Shown here: one piece after another, positions 57,505 to 64,000 of the stretch | Numbering within the stretch: the stretch's first letter is position 1 | Layout of the letters: every line of letters begins with the position of its first letter | Assembly (NCBI GenBank): GCA_020725265.1 | Contig: DYFK01000001.1 | Coordinates: forward strand, 330,715 to 394,714 | Direction: 5' to 3' | From: Hydrogenophilus sp. | Lineage (GTDB): Bacteria; Pseudomonadota; Gammaproteobacteria; Burkholderiales; Thiobacillaceae | Length of the DNA: 64,000 nt | Translations under genes and position numbers: made by a program | The notes under the pieces: model-generated | Told to the model about the DNA's origin: nothing | Database searches by the model: none | The model's input: the letters and a program-made list of their open reading frames with translations, nothing else

Positions 57505-58839
57505 TCAGTCCGGTGGCCAGGCCAGTGTCACGCGCAGTCCGCCTTCCGGGCGATTGCGCGGACACAGGCTGGCGCCATGCAATTCGGCGATGCGCCGGGC
57601 GATGGCCAGGCCCAGGCCGCTGCCCTCGCCAAGCCGGTCCCGGCCCCGATAGAAACGTTCGCCCAGCCTTGCCAGTTCGTCGGTGGGGACGCCGGGACCG
57701 TCGTCGTCGACGTGCAGTTCGATGCCTTCGGTGGTATCGACGGTGAGGTCGACGTGGTGGCCTGGGGAGACATGGCGAATGGCGTTGTCGACCAGATTGC
57801 GGATCGCCACGGCAAGCAGGTCGGCATTGCCCGTGATCCTGGTGCCGGCGGCGGCGTCGATGCGCGGCCTGGATGCCTCGGGGTATTCGTTGGCGATGCC
57901 GACGAGCAGGCCGGCCAGATCGATCGGGTGGGCATCCGGCGGGCTGGCGAGCGGGTCGAGCCGGGCCAGACGCAGGAGTTGCTCGACCAGGCGGGTGCCG
58001 CGCCGGGTGCCGGCAAGTACCTGTTCGAGCGCGTGCCGGCGATCCTCGTCGGTGGCGCTGGCCAGGGCGACCTGGGCCTGGACCTGGATCGCGGCCAGCG
58101 GCGTGCGCAGTTCGTGGGCGGCATCGGCGGTGAATCGACGCTCGAAGTCGAGCGCGCGGTCGAGTCGGTCGAGCAGGTTGTTGAGCGCCCGAGCCAGCGG
58201 CAACACCTCGTCCGGCAGACCGGTTTCGGGCAACCGGGTCAGGTTGGCGGCGGTCCGGGTGGAGACCTGGCCGGCGAGATCGTCGAGTGGCCGCAGCGCG
58301 CGACCGACCACCAGATAGATCAGGGCGCCGAGCAGCGGCAGCGCGATCAGGGCCGGCAGCACCAGATGGAGGGCGACCAGGAAGGCGAGTTCGTCGCGGA
58401 TTTCCAGCGATTGAGCGAGCTCCGCGCGCAGGCCGTGGCTGTCGTCCTCGACCACCAGGACGCGCCAGTCGCGGCCATCGGCGCGCAGGTCGGCGTAACC
58501 GGCGACGCGTCCGGTCATGGTTGGCGCGGGCGTGGTGGATGCGACGACGACATGGCCGGCGCGGTCGAGGATGCGGAACAGCAGTTTTTGTTCATAGGGA
58601 TGCAACGCGCGGCCATCGAGCGGTTCGGGCACCATCGGCGCCTCGCCGTGGTCGGCGCGCGCGCCTCGCCAGGCTTGCGCGAGCAGGATGCGCGCGGATT
58701 GCGCGAGCTGAGCATCGAGCAGTTCCTCGGCTTCGTGCTGGGCGTCGTCGAAGCCCCACCAGGCAGCGGCCAGCCAGACCAGGCTGGTGCCGGCGAGCAG
58801 CATGGCGAGCAGGTGGGCGCGCAGCGAACCGGGCTTCAT
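57505..58839 (-). CDS. Sensor histidine kinase, QseC/PmrB type
   Basis: This 444-residue membrane kinase has two helices (near residues 8-28 and 160-185) around a periplasmic sensor, a HAMP-like linker, the H-box FTADAAHELRTPLAA and an ATPase domain with NLVDNAIRH, DDDGPGVP and GSGLGLAIARRI. It overlaps its response regulator by four bases. The sensor domain resembles QseC-like two-component kinases. The signal is unknown. Confidence 0.93.
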   Translation of the reverse strand: MKPGSLRAHLLAMLLAGTSLVWLAAAWWGFDDAQHEAEELLDAQLAQSARILLAQAWRGARADHGEAPMVPEPLDGRALHPYEQKLLFRILDRAGHVVVASTTPAPTMTGRVAGYADLRADGRDWRVLVVEDDSHGLRAELAQSLEIRDELAFLVALHLVLPALIALPLLGALIYLVVGRALRPLDDLAGQVSTRTAANLTRLPETGLPDEVLPLARALNNLLDRLDRALDFERRFTADAAHELRTPLAAIQVQAQVALASATDEDRRHALEQVLAGTRRGTRLVEQLLRLARLDPLASPPDAHPIDLAGLLVGIANEYPEASRPRIDAAAGTRITGNADLLAVAIRNLVDNAIRHVSPGHHVDLTVDTTEGIELHVDDDGPGVPTDELARLGERFYRGRDRLGEGSGLGLAIARRIAELHGASLCPRNRPEGGLRVTLAWPPD

Positions 58840-59498
58840 GGCGCGTCGCCGACGATGTAGCCGAGGCCGCGCACGGTGCGGATCAGGTCGGCGCCCAGTT
58901 TCTTGCGCAGATGATGGATGTAGACCTCGACCGTGTTGCTTTCGGCCTCTTCGCCCCAGGCGTACAGGCTTTCCTCCAGCTCCGCGCGCGAGCGGATGCG
59001 GCCCCGGTGCGCGAGCAGGTCATGGAGCAGCGCGTATTCGCGCGCCGACAGCGGGACCGCTTGTCCGTCCCGGGTGACGCGCCGGCCGGCCGGGTCGAGC
59101 GCGATGTCGCCATGTCGCAGCACCGGCGCCGGCGCGCCGGCGGCGCGTCGGATCAGGGCGCGCAGGCGGGCCTGCAATTCGGCCAGATCGAAGGGTTTGG
59201 TCAGATAGTCGTCGGCACCGGCATCGAGGCCGCCGACCTTGTCCTCGCCCCGATCGCGCGCGGTCAGGATCAGTACCGGCGTGCCGTCGCCACGCGCGCG
59301 CAGGCCGCGCAGGACATCGAGGCCATCCCGGCGCGGCAGGCCCAGATCGAGCACGCAGGCCTGGTAGTGCTGGTCGAGCAAGGCCAGCCGCGCCGATTCG
59401 CCGTCGCGCGCCCAGTCGACCGCGTAACCGGCCAGCTTGAGGCCGGCGTGGATGCCATCGCCGAGCAGGGCGTCGTCTTCGACCAGGAGAATGCGCAT
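58836..59498 (-). CDS. OmpR-family response regulator, QseB/PmrA type
   Basis: This 220-residue regulator has a receiver domain (MRILLVEDDALLGDG, phospho-acceptor Asp51 in VLDLGLPRRDG, Lys in DDYLTKPFD) and a winged helix (VSREYALLHDLLAHRG-type, KKLGADLIRTVRGLGYIVG). A PmrA-like direct repeat lies upstream of the whole operon at 63805-63821 and is its likely target. It starts 28 bases after the TPR gene. Confidence 0.94.
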   Translation of the reverse strand: MRILLVEDDALLGDGIHAGLKLAGYAVDWARDGESARLALLDQHYQACVLDLGLPRRDGLDVLRGLRARGDGTPVLILTARDRGEDKVGGLDAGADDYLTKPFDLAELQARLRALIRRAAGAPAPVLRHGDIALDPAGRRVTRDGQAVPLSAREYALLHDLLAHRGRIRSRAELEESLYAWGEEAESNTVEVYIHHLRKKLGADLIRTVRGLGYIVGDAP

Positions 59499-59526
59499 GG
59501 CGACGCGCGGGCGGGTTGCGGAAACG

Positions 59527-60207
59527 TCAGTTTGCCAGCGCCTTGCGCACCGCGGCGAGCAGGTCGCGGATTTCCTGTCGGCGGCCGCTGTCGGCGAGTT
59601 CGCGGCCGGGACGCGGTGGCGCCTTCAGGGCGATTTCCAGATGGCGCAACGCCTCTTCGTCGCGATCGCGCTCGTGCAGGTACTCGGCCATGAAAAAATT
59701 GGGGTCGATGCCGTCCGGATTGAGCGCCAGCGCCTTTTTCAGCATCGCTTCCGCGCGAGCACGGTCACCGAACCCGAGCGGCCAGCCCGGTACCTTGTAA
59801 TACAGCGTGCCCAGGCTGGTGTAGGCGGAACCGTCGAGCGCGCGCTCGTCCAGCCCCAGGGCTTCCTCCAGGCGCTGGCGCGCGGCCTTGGCCAGGGACA
59901 ATGCGCTCAGGCCACCGCGCGCGCCCGCTTCGCTGGACAACACGATGGCTTCCCAGATCAGCGGCTCGGCCCGGCCCGGATGCGCCTCCGCCAATTGTCG
60001 GGCGCGCCCGGCCAGGGCTTGGTAACGCTCCGCTCGCTGTTTTTCCGGCGTCCGGTATTTGATGGTCGCCCAATCGGTCTGGATCGGTCGCAACAGAGCA
60101 TCCATGTCGGTGTCGGCGCGCGCCGGCGCGAAAACACCGATCAGCGCGATCAGCGCGATCAGCGCGAACCATGCGCGCGGGGGGTGGAAAACGATAACGG
60201 CGGTCAT
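59527..60207 (-). CDS. Periplasmic TPR protein
   Basis: This 226-residue protein has a signal sequence (MTAVIVFHPPRAWFALIALIALIGVFAPARA) and two or three TPR-like helices (SAYTSLGTLYYKVPGWPLGFGD, AEAMLKKALALNPDG, ALRHLEIALKAPP). It may be a docking protein of the operon. It overlaps the SDR gene by four bases. Confidence 0.78.
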   Translation of the reverse strand: MTAVIVFHPPRAWFALIALIALIGVFAPARADTDMDALLRPIQTDWATIKYRTPEKQRAERYQALAGRARQLAEAHPGRAEPLIWEAIVLSSEAGARGGLSALSLAKAARQRLEEALGLDERALDGSAYTSLGTLYYKVPGWPLGFGDRARAEAMLKKALALNPDGIDPNFFMAEYLHERDRDEEALRHLEIALKAPPRPGRELADSGRRQEIRDLLAAVRKALAN

Positions 60208-61031
60208 GAGGTTTCCTTTCGGGTATCGATGGGACGGGCGAATCGTCGGATGGTGGCCAGCTTGCCGGCCAGGGCGCGGTCGATGACAGCGGGCGCGACG
60301 CCGTCCAGCCAGGCGAACAGGCGCTCCGGGAAGCCCAGATGGCGTAATCCGCAACCAGCGCGCAGGGCGGCGACGATGCCTCGGGCGGCCGCTTCCGGCA
60401 GATCGACGTGGCTGCGCAATGCCCGGTTGAGGGCGTCGACGGCTGGGGGATTGAGCGGGGTGGCGATGGCGCGCGGCGCCACGTGGACGACGGTGATGGC
60501 GCTGTCGGCGAGTTCCCGGCGCAGGGCGCGCGAGAAGCCGCGCAGGCCGGCCTTGCTGGCGGAATAACCGGCGAAGCCGGGGAACGGCAGGCTGCCGAAG
60601 GTGGAGCCGACGTTGACGATGGCGGCGCGCGGCCGCGTCCGCAGCCACGGCAGCAGCGCGCCGGTCAGGCGCATCGGCGCGGCCAGATTGGTTTCCAGCA
60701 GACGGGCGATATCCGGCCATGACTGGTCCTCGTACAGGCCGAAGGCGAGCGCGCCGGCGTTGTTGACCAGCACGTCGATCTGGAAATCGCGGGCGGCGGC
60801 GACCAGGCTGGCCAGGTCGTCTTCCCGGGACAGATCGGCGTTGACGATGGCGACGGTACGGCCCGCGCCGCCTAGCGACTCGGCCAGCGCCGTCAGGCGG
60901 CTCCGGTCGCGGCCGCTCAACAGGAGATCGGCGCCGGCCGCCGCGAAGGCGCGCGCGAGCGCTTCGCCGAGGCCGCCGGTGGCGCCGGTGATCAGCACCC
61001 GGCTGCCGGCGGGATCGAATCCGGTCGTCAT
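60204..61031 (-). CDS. Short-chain dehydrogenase/reductase
   Basis: This 275-residue NAD(P)H-dependent oxidoreductase has VLITGATGGLGEALARAF, VNNAGALAFG, catalytic Ser in NVGSTFGS and YSASK. The C-terminal extension is basic and hydrophobic. It lies three bases after the diiron gene and probably reduces or oxidises its product. Confidence 0.9.
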   Translation of the reverse strand: MTTGFDPAGSRVLITGATGGLGEALARAFAAAGADLLLSGRDRSRLTALAESLGGAGRTVAIVNADLSREDDLASLVAAARDFQIDVLVNNAGALAFGLYEDQSWPDIARLLETNLAAPMRLTGALLPWLRTRPRAAIVNVGSTFGSLPFPGFAGYSASKAGLRGFSRALRRELADSAITVVHVAPRAIATPLNPPAVDALNRALRSHVDLPEAAARGIVAALRAGCGLRHLGFPERLFAWLDGVAPAVIDRALAGKLATIRRFARPIDTRKETS

Positions 61032-61034
61032 GGT

Positions 61035-61688
61035 TCAGGCCTCCGCTGTCGGCAGGCCGCGGAACACGTCGCCATAAAGTTTGTGGAACACCCTGGCCTG
61101 GCGCAGCACCTCGGCCTGACTGTCGGCATCCATGCGCTCCAGCAGTTCGGCCAGATGACGGGTGTGGGCCTGATCCAGGGTGCCGTGCGAGCGCAGATAG
61201 GTGAAAGCGGCGTCAGGCAGGCCCAGACTGGCTTGCAAGCGGTCGGCGGCGCCGAGCGCGAGGTCGACGCTGGTGCCTTCGAGCACGAACACCATGCCGA
61301 AAAAACCGGCCGGATCACGCCGGCTGACCAGATCCCAGGCGTAGGCGACCATGATTTCGGCGGCCATGCCCGGCCGACTCGCGCGCGTGGCCTCGGCATC
61401 ACCGCCAGCGGCGGCGATGTCGGCCAGAATCCATTCCTCGTGGCCGATTTCCTCCTCGATGTACTCGGCCACCGGCCGCAGCAGCCAGGCCAGGCGGTCC
61501 GGCAGGCGGGCGCCCACCGCCATGAGCAGGGGCGTGGTGTGGCGGACGTGATGGTAGGCCTCGCGCAGGAAAGCCAGGTACATGGTCCGGGTCGCCTGGC
61601 CGGACAGGCTGGCGACGATCGCCGGCGCGGCCCGGAGTTCGGCGCGTTCAGCGGCGGTGGCGTCGATCAGATGCTGGAAGAAGGTCAT
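61035..61688 (-). CDS. Haem-oxygenase-like diiron protein (TenA/HDO fold)
   Basis: This 217-residue helical protein belongs to the iron-containing redox group of the TenA/haem-oxygenase-like superfamily. Likely metal ligands are Glu80 and His83 (EEEIGHEEW), Glu137 (FVLEGTSVD), Asp172, His175 and His178 (LDQAHTRH), the pattern seen in diiron oxidases such as UndA. It may cleave, hydroxylate or decarboxylate an acyl substrate. It overlaps the AMP-ligase gene by four bases. Confidence 0.82.
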   Translation of the reverse strand: MTFFQHLIDATAAERAELRAAPAIVASLSGQATRTMYLAFLREAYHHVRHTTPLLMAVGARLPDRLAWLLRPVAEYIEEEIGHEEWILADIAAAGGDAEATRASRPGMAAEIMVAYAWDLVSRRDPAGFFGMVFVLEGTSVDLALGAADRLQASLGLPDAAFTYLRSHGTLDQAHTRHLAELLERMDADSQAEVLRQARVFHKLYGDVFRGLPTAEA

Positions 61689-63184
61689 GCGGAAACTCCC
61701 GTCGATGCGTGGGTGGAGGCATAAAGCGCGTCGATGCCGGCGGCGTGGCGCGCGAGGATGGCGGCCCGGCGTGGACGGCCGTTGCCGGTGGCCAGACCGT
61801 CGGCGGGGGTGAATGGCGGCACCGCCAGCCAGCCGCGCAGGCGGGCGTAGTCGGGCAGGCCGGCGTTGACCCGCTCGACCGAAGCGGCGAGACCACGGCC
61901 GTCGACGCCAGGCGCCGGCACCAGCAGGCCGGCCAGCCAGGGACGCCCGGCGCCGACCACGACGGCCTGCCGGATCGCCGGTTCCGCGAGCAACGCCGCC
62001 TCCACCCATTCCGGCGACACATTGCGGCCATAGCCGGTGACCAGCAGGTTGTCCCGCCGACCACGCAAATGCAGGAAACCATCGGCGTCGAACTCGCCGA
62101 GGTCGCCGGTGGCGAAGCCGGCATCCCCGGCCGGCGGGCCACCCAGATAACCGAGGAAAGTGGAAGCGCGCGCGTGGATTTCGCCTCGCTCGTCGCCTGC
62201 CACGACGACATGCCCGAGCGGCCGGCCGACGCTGCCCGGCCGGTTGGCGCCGGGCGCATTGAGGGTGATGACGGAGCCACATTCGGTCAGGCCATAGCCC
62301 TCGAAGGCGGGGATGCCGACCGCTTCGGCGGCGGCCAGCAACGCGGGGTCGCAACGGGCGCCACCGACGGCCACGAAGCGCAGGCTGTCGGGCGCGCGCC
62401 GACCGCGCGTGGTCAGTCTCCAGGTCCATGCCTTCAGCAGTTCCGGCACCAGAATCAGGCTGGCCGGTCGATTCGTGCTCACCGCCAGCTCCAGCGCGGC
62501 CGGATCGAAACCCCGCATGCCGTGCCAGCCGAGTTCGCTCAGGCCGGGCAACACGACCGGCGCGCCGCGCAGCAACGGCGCATGCACGCCGGCGACGTTT
62601 TCCAGCAGCAGCGCCAGCGGCAATACCGCCAGATGGCGGTCGATCGGCAACGCGGCCAGCGCGGCGTCGAGCGCGCGCGCCGTGGCGAGCAGACCATCTC
62701 CGGCCAGGCAGACGCCCTTGGGCTGGCCGGTGCTGCCCGAGGTAAAGGAAATCTTGGCGGTCCCCGCCGGCAACGCCACCGGCCCGATCGGCCGCGCCAG
62801 CAAGCTGAGTCCGCCCCAGCTTCCGACCGGGGCGAAACCCGGCGCCAGCGCGGCGCCGCGCGCCGGCCGGTCGGTGAGCAGATGATCGGCGCCGGCGCTG
62901 TCCAGGGCATGCCCGAGCTGGGCATCGGTGAAGAAATCCGGTAACGGCAGATGGACGACACCGGCGCGCAGGCAGGCCAGATCGGCGCCAACCCAGGCCG
63001 GGCCGTTGTCGGCCAGCACCGCCAGCACGCGCGCGCCGCGTGTCGACAGCAGGCCGGTGAGCTGTTCGGCTTCGGTGATCAGCGTCCCGGCGCTGGCCGG
63101 GCCGCCGCTGGAGAACAGCGCCGGGCGCTTGCGCGGTCCCGTGTCGAGCGCCGCCCAAAGGGCATCGGCGAGCTTTTCAGCCAT
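61685..63184 (-). CDS. AMP-dependent acyl/aryl ligase
   Basis: This 499-residue ANL-family enzyme has the P-loop SFTSGSTGQPKG, GYGLTECGSVITL and the hinge GDLGEFDADGFLHLRGR. At the A10 position, where the family has a catalytic Lys in NGK, it reads TGNGRPRR (Arg470). It probably activates a fatty or aromatic acid as an acyl adenylate. It overlaps the T_hemolysin gene by eight bases. Confidence 0.88.
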   Translation of the reverse strand: MAEKLADALWAALDTGPRKRPALFSSGGPASAGTLITEAEQLTGLLSTRGARVLAVLADNGPAWVGADLACLRAGVVHLPLPDFFTDAQLGHALDSAGADHLLTDRPARGAALAPGFAPVGSWGGLSLLARPIGPVALPAGTAKISFTSGSTGQPKGVCLAGDGLLATARALDAALAALPIDRHLAVLPLALLLENVAGVHAPLLRGAPVVLPGLSELGWHGMRGFDPAALELAVSTNRPASLILVPELLKAWTWRLTTRGRRAPDSLRFVAVGGARCDPALLAAAEAVGIPAFEGYGLTECGSVITLNAPGANRPGSVGRPLGHVVVAGDERGEIHARASTFLGYLGGPPAGDAGFATGDLGEFDADGFLHLRGRRDNLLVTGYGRNVSPEWVEAALLAEPAIRQAVVVGAGRPWLAGLLVPAPGVDGRGLAASVERVNAGLPDYARLRGWLAVPPFTPADGLATGNGRPRRAAILARHAAGIDALYASTHASTGVSA

Positions 63185-63758
63185 GTCGGCTCAGCGCCGC
63201 GCGTACGCGTCCGGCCACCACCACGGGACCGGTCTGGTAATAACGCCCCCAGTCCGCCGCCGCCGCGCCCAGTCGAGCCGGATCGGCCGGCGCCAACGCC
63301 AGCGGCGGCAGGCCGAGACGGGTGAGGATGCCGATCAGCTCACGGGTGGCGGTGAACACCGCCCATTCATGGCCGAGATCATGCAGACGCGCGGCCAGCC
63401 GGGGAATCAGCCTGGCGCCAGCGCCAGGCTGGGTGGCCGCGAGATGGCCGACCTCGGCAATATGCCCGCGCGCCACCGGCTGCCCCGCCAACTGGCTGAT
63501 ATGCCATTCCACCGGCCGGTCGAGATAGCTCTCCAGAAACAGGGGACCGTGGCCGGCGCCGCGCCAGCCCGCCGCCGCCACGATCCCGCCGGCGTGCTTC
63601 AACACCATCAAATCCGGCATGAAAGCGGTTACCCGGGCAGCGTGATGGCGCGCGAACACCGAGCGGACGAAAGCCTCCGCCATCGTCCGCTCGGGTGCGT
63701 GGACTGGAACCGCCTGAGCGTGCCAGGGGGTCGGTTCGGAATTGGATAGCGCGTGCAT
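63177..63758 (-). CDS. Thermostable-hemolysin-family protein (GNAT-like)
   Basis: This 193-residue protein matches the thermostable hemolysin family by length and core (RSVFARHHAARVTAFMPDLMVL, LDRPVEWHISQLAGQPVARGHIAEVGHLAA). The family name is historical; the fold resembles acyltransferases such as autoinducer synthases. No signal peptide is seen. It is the first gene of a seven-gene operon. Confidence 0.8.
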   Translation of the reverse strand: MHALSNSEPTPWHAQAVPVHAPERTMAEAFVRSVFARHHAARVTAFMPDLMVLKHAGGIVAAAGWRGAGHGPLFLESYLDRPVEWHISQLAGQPVARGHIAEVGHLAATQPGAGARLIPRLAARLHDLGHEWAVFTATRELIGILTRLGLPPLALAPADPARLGAAAADWGRYYQTGPVVVAGRVRAALSRHG

Positions 63759-63790
63759 CGGGCCAGCCTGGAACAGGGAATGGCGCCGAC

Positions 63791-63821
63791 TTTAGAAAGG
63801 CAAACTTAATCGGGGCTTAAA
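63791..63821 (-). promoter_or_regulatory. PmrA/QseB-type box and promoter of the T_hemolysin operon
   Basis: On the minus strand TTTAAG-CCCCG-ATTAAG (63821 down to 63805) fits the PmrA box HTTAAK-N5-HTTAAK exactly. A possible -10 TCTAAA lies at 63796-63791. The start codon is at 63758. The operon encodes an OmpR-family regulator, so autoregulation is likely. Confidence 0.7.
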
Positions 63822-63856
63822 CGAGCGGACGGGATGCTTACAGCCACCCAACTTCC

Positions 63857-63892
63857 AAAAAAAAACCCACCGGCGCGCGGGTCGCCGGTGGG
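63857..63892 (-). terminator. Rho-independent terminator of the gene entering from the right
   Basis: On the minus strand a 10-bp stem (CCCACCGGCG / CGCCGGTGGG, loop of seven) is followed by nine T. It lies 43 bases after the partial gene below. Confidence 0.93.
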
Positions 63893-63935
63893 GAAAGGAG
63901 TAGACAACGCGTATGAAACCCTGAATTCCTGCCGC

Positions 63936-64000
63936 TCAGGAGAAAGCATCGGCCATGATGTTCCTGAACCAGCCGATCTGGTATTCGGCTTCGAGCTTGC
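63936..64000 (-). CDS. 3' end of an unidentified minus-strand gene
   Basis: Reading leftward from the window edge, 20 residues (ending EYQIGWFRNIMADAFS) are followed by TGA at 63938-63936 and a strong terminator. The protein is too short here to identify. Confidence 0.6.
   Translation of the reverse strand, partial: KLEAEYQIGWFRNIMADAFS

Noticed and set aside
63177..63758. Thermostable hemolysin as a toxin
   Set aside because: The protein has no secretion signal, is embedded in a biosynthetic-type operon and has a GNAT-like core; the family name alone does not support haemolysis.

Overview
The window is GC-rich, densely packed DNA from a chemolithoautotrophic proteobacterium, most likely a betaproteobacterium of the Thiobacillus/Hydrogenophilales type. 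The reasons are a Calvin-cycle gene string (transketolase, GAPDH, PGK, pyruvate kinase, class II aldolase) next to cbbR and an alpha-carboxysome operon, the order recX-recA-pncC-pgpA-thiL-nusB-ribH-ribBA-ribE-ribD-nrdR-glyA, and a PEP-CTERM/PrsT system. This placement is inferred from gene content and order; no rRNA or tRNA was seen.

Layout. 1-751: 3' end of metE. 775-7566 (minus): rsmE, argA and a coupled c-di-GMP module (PhnD-like binding protein, PAS-GGDEF-EAL protein, DgcZ-like zinc-sensing cyclase). 7645-9078: redoxin and IMPase-family phosphatase. 9346-16457: cbbT-gap-pgk-pyk-fba, with large inverted-repeat elements in every gap. 16641-28391: cbbR divergent from a 15-gene carboxysome and inorganic-carbon operon: csoS2, csoSCA, csoS4A, csoS4B, three csoS1, a bacterioferritin-like gene, acRAF, mcdA, mcdB, a small membrane protein, a SulP transporter, sbtA and an sbtB-like PII gene, closed by a strong terminator. 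RuBisCO (cbbL, cbbS), cbbQ, cbbO and csoS1D are absent from it. 28590-31842: Ca/Na antiporter, dps, and bfd-bfr with a Fur-box-like site. 31860-43087: housekeeping (recX/recA, riboflavin, thiamine, nrdR, glyA, metK). 43283-45909: two lipid A-type acyltransferases, a GNAT and a CoA-binding protein. 46010-54579: a LolA-like protein, a DUF1302-like outer-membrane protein and an RND exporter, interrupted by a FeeM-like/ThiF-like/FeeM-like group and a PEP-CTERM protein with a near-consensus sigma-54 promoter. 54610-57381: prsT. 57505-63758 (minus): seven tightly coupled genes (thermostable-hemolysin-family protein, AMP-ligase, haem-oxygenase-like diiron protein, SDR, TPR protein, response regulator, histidine kinase) preceded by a PmrA/QseB-type direct repeat. 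The window ends in the 3' end of another minus-strand gene.

How it fits together. The first third is a carbon-fixation region: CbbR probably reads a 24-bp dyad in front of csoS2, the operon builds and positions the shell, and SulP plus SbtA/SbtB supply bicarbonate. The last third is cell-surface and lipid chemistry: lipid A acylation, PEP-CTERM export, putative N-acyl transfer and hydrophobic-molecule export. The best candidates for undescribed biology are the self-regulated T_hemolysin/AMP-ligase/diiron/SDR operon, the FeeM-ThiF-FeeM group, and the RuBisCO-free carboxysome operon whose SulP transporter carries a large coiled-coil insertion.
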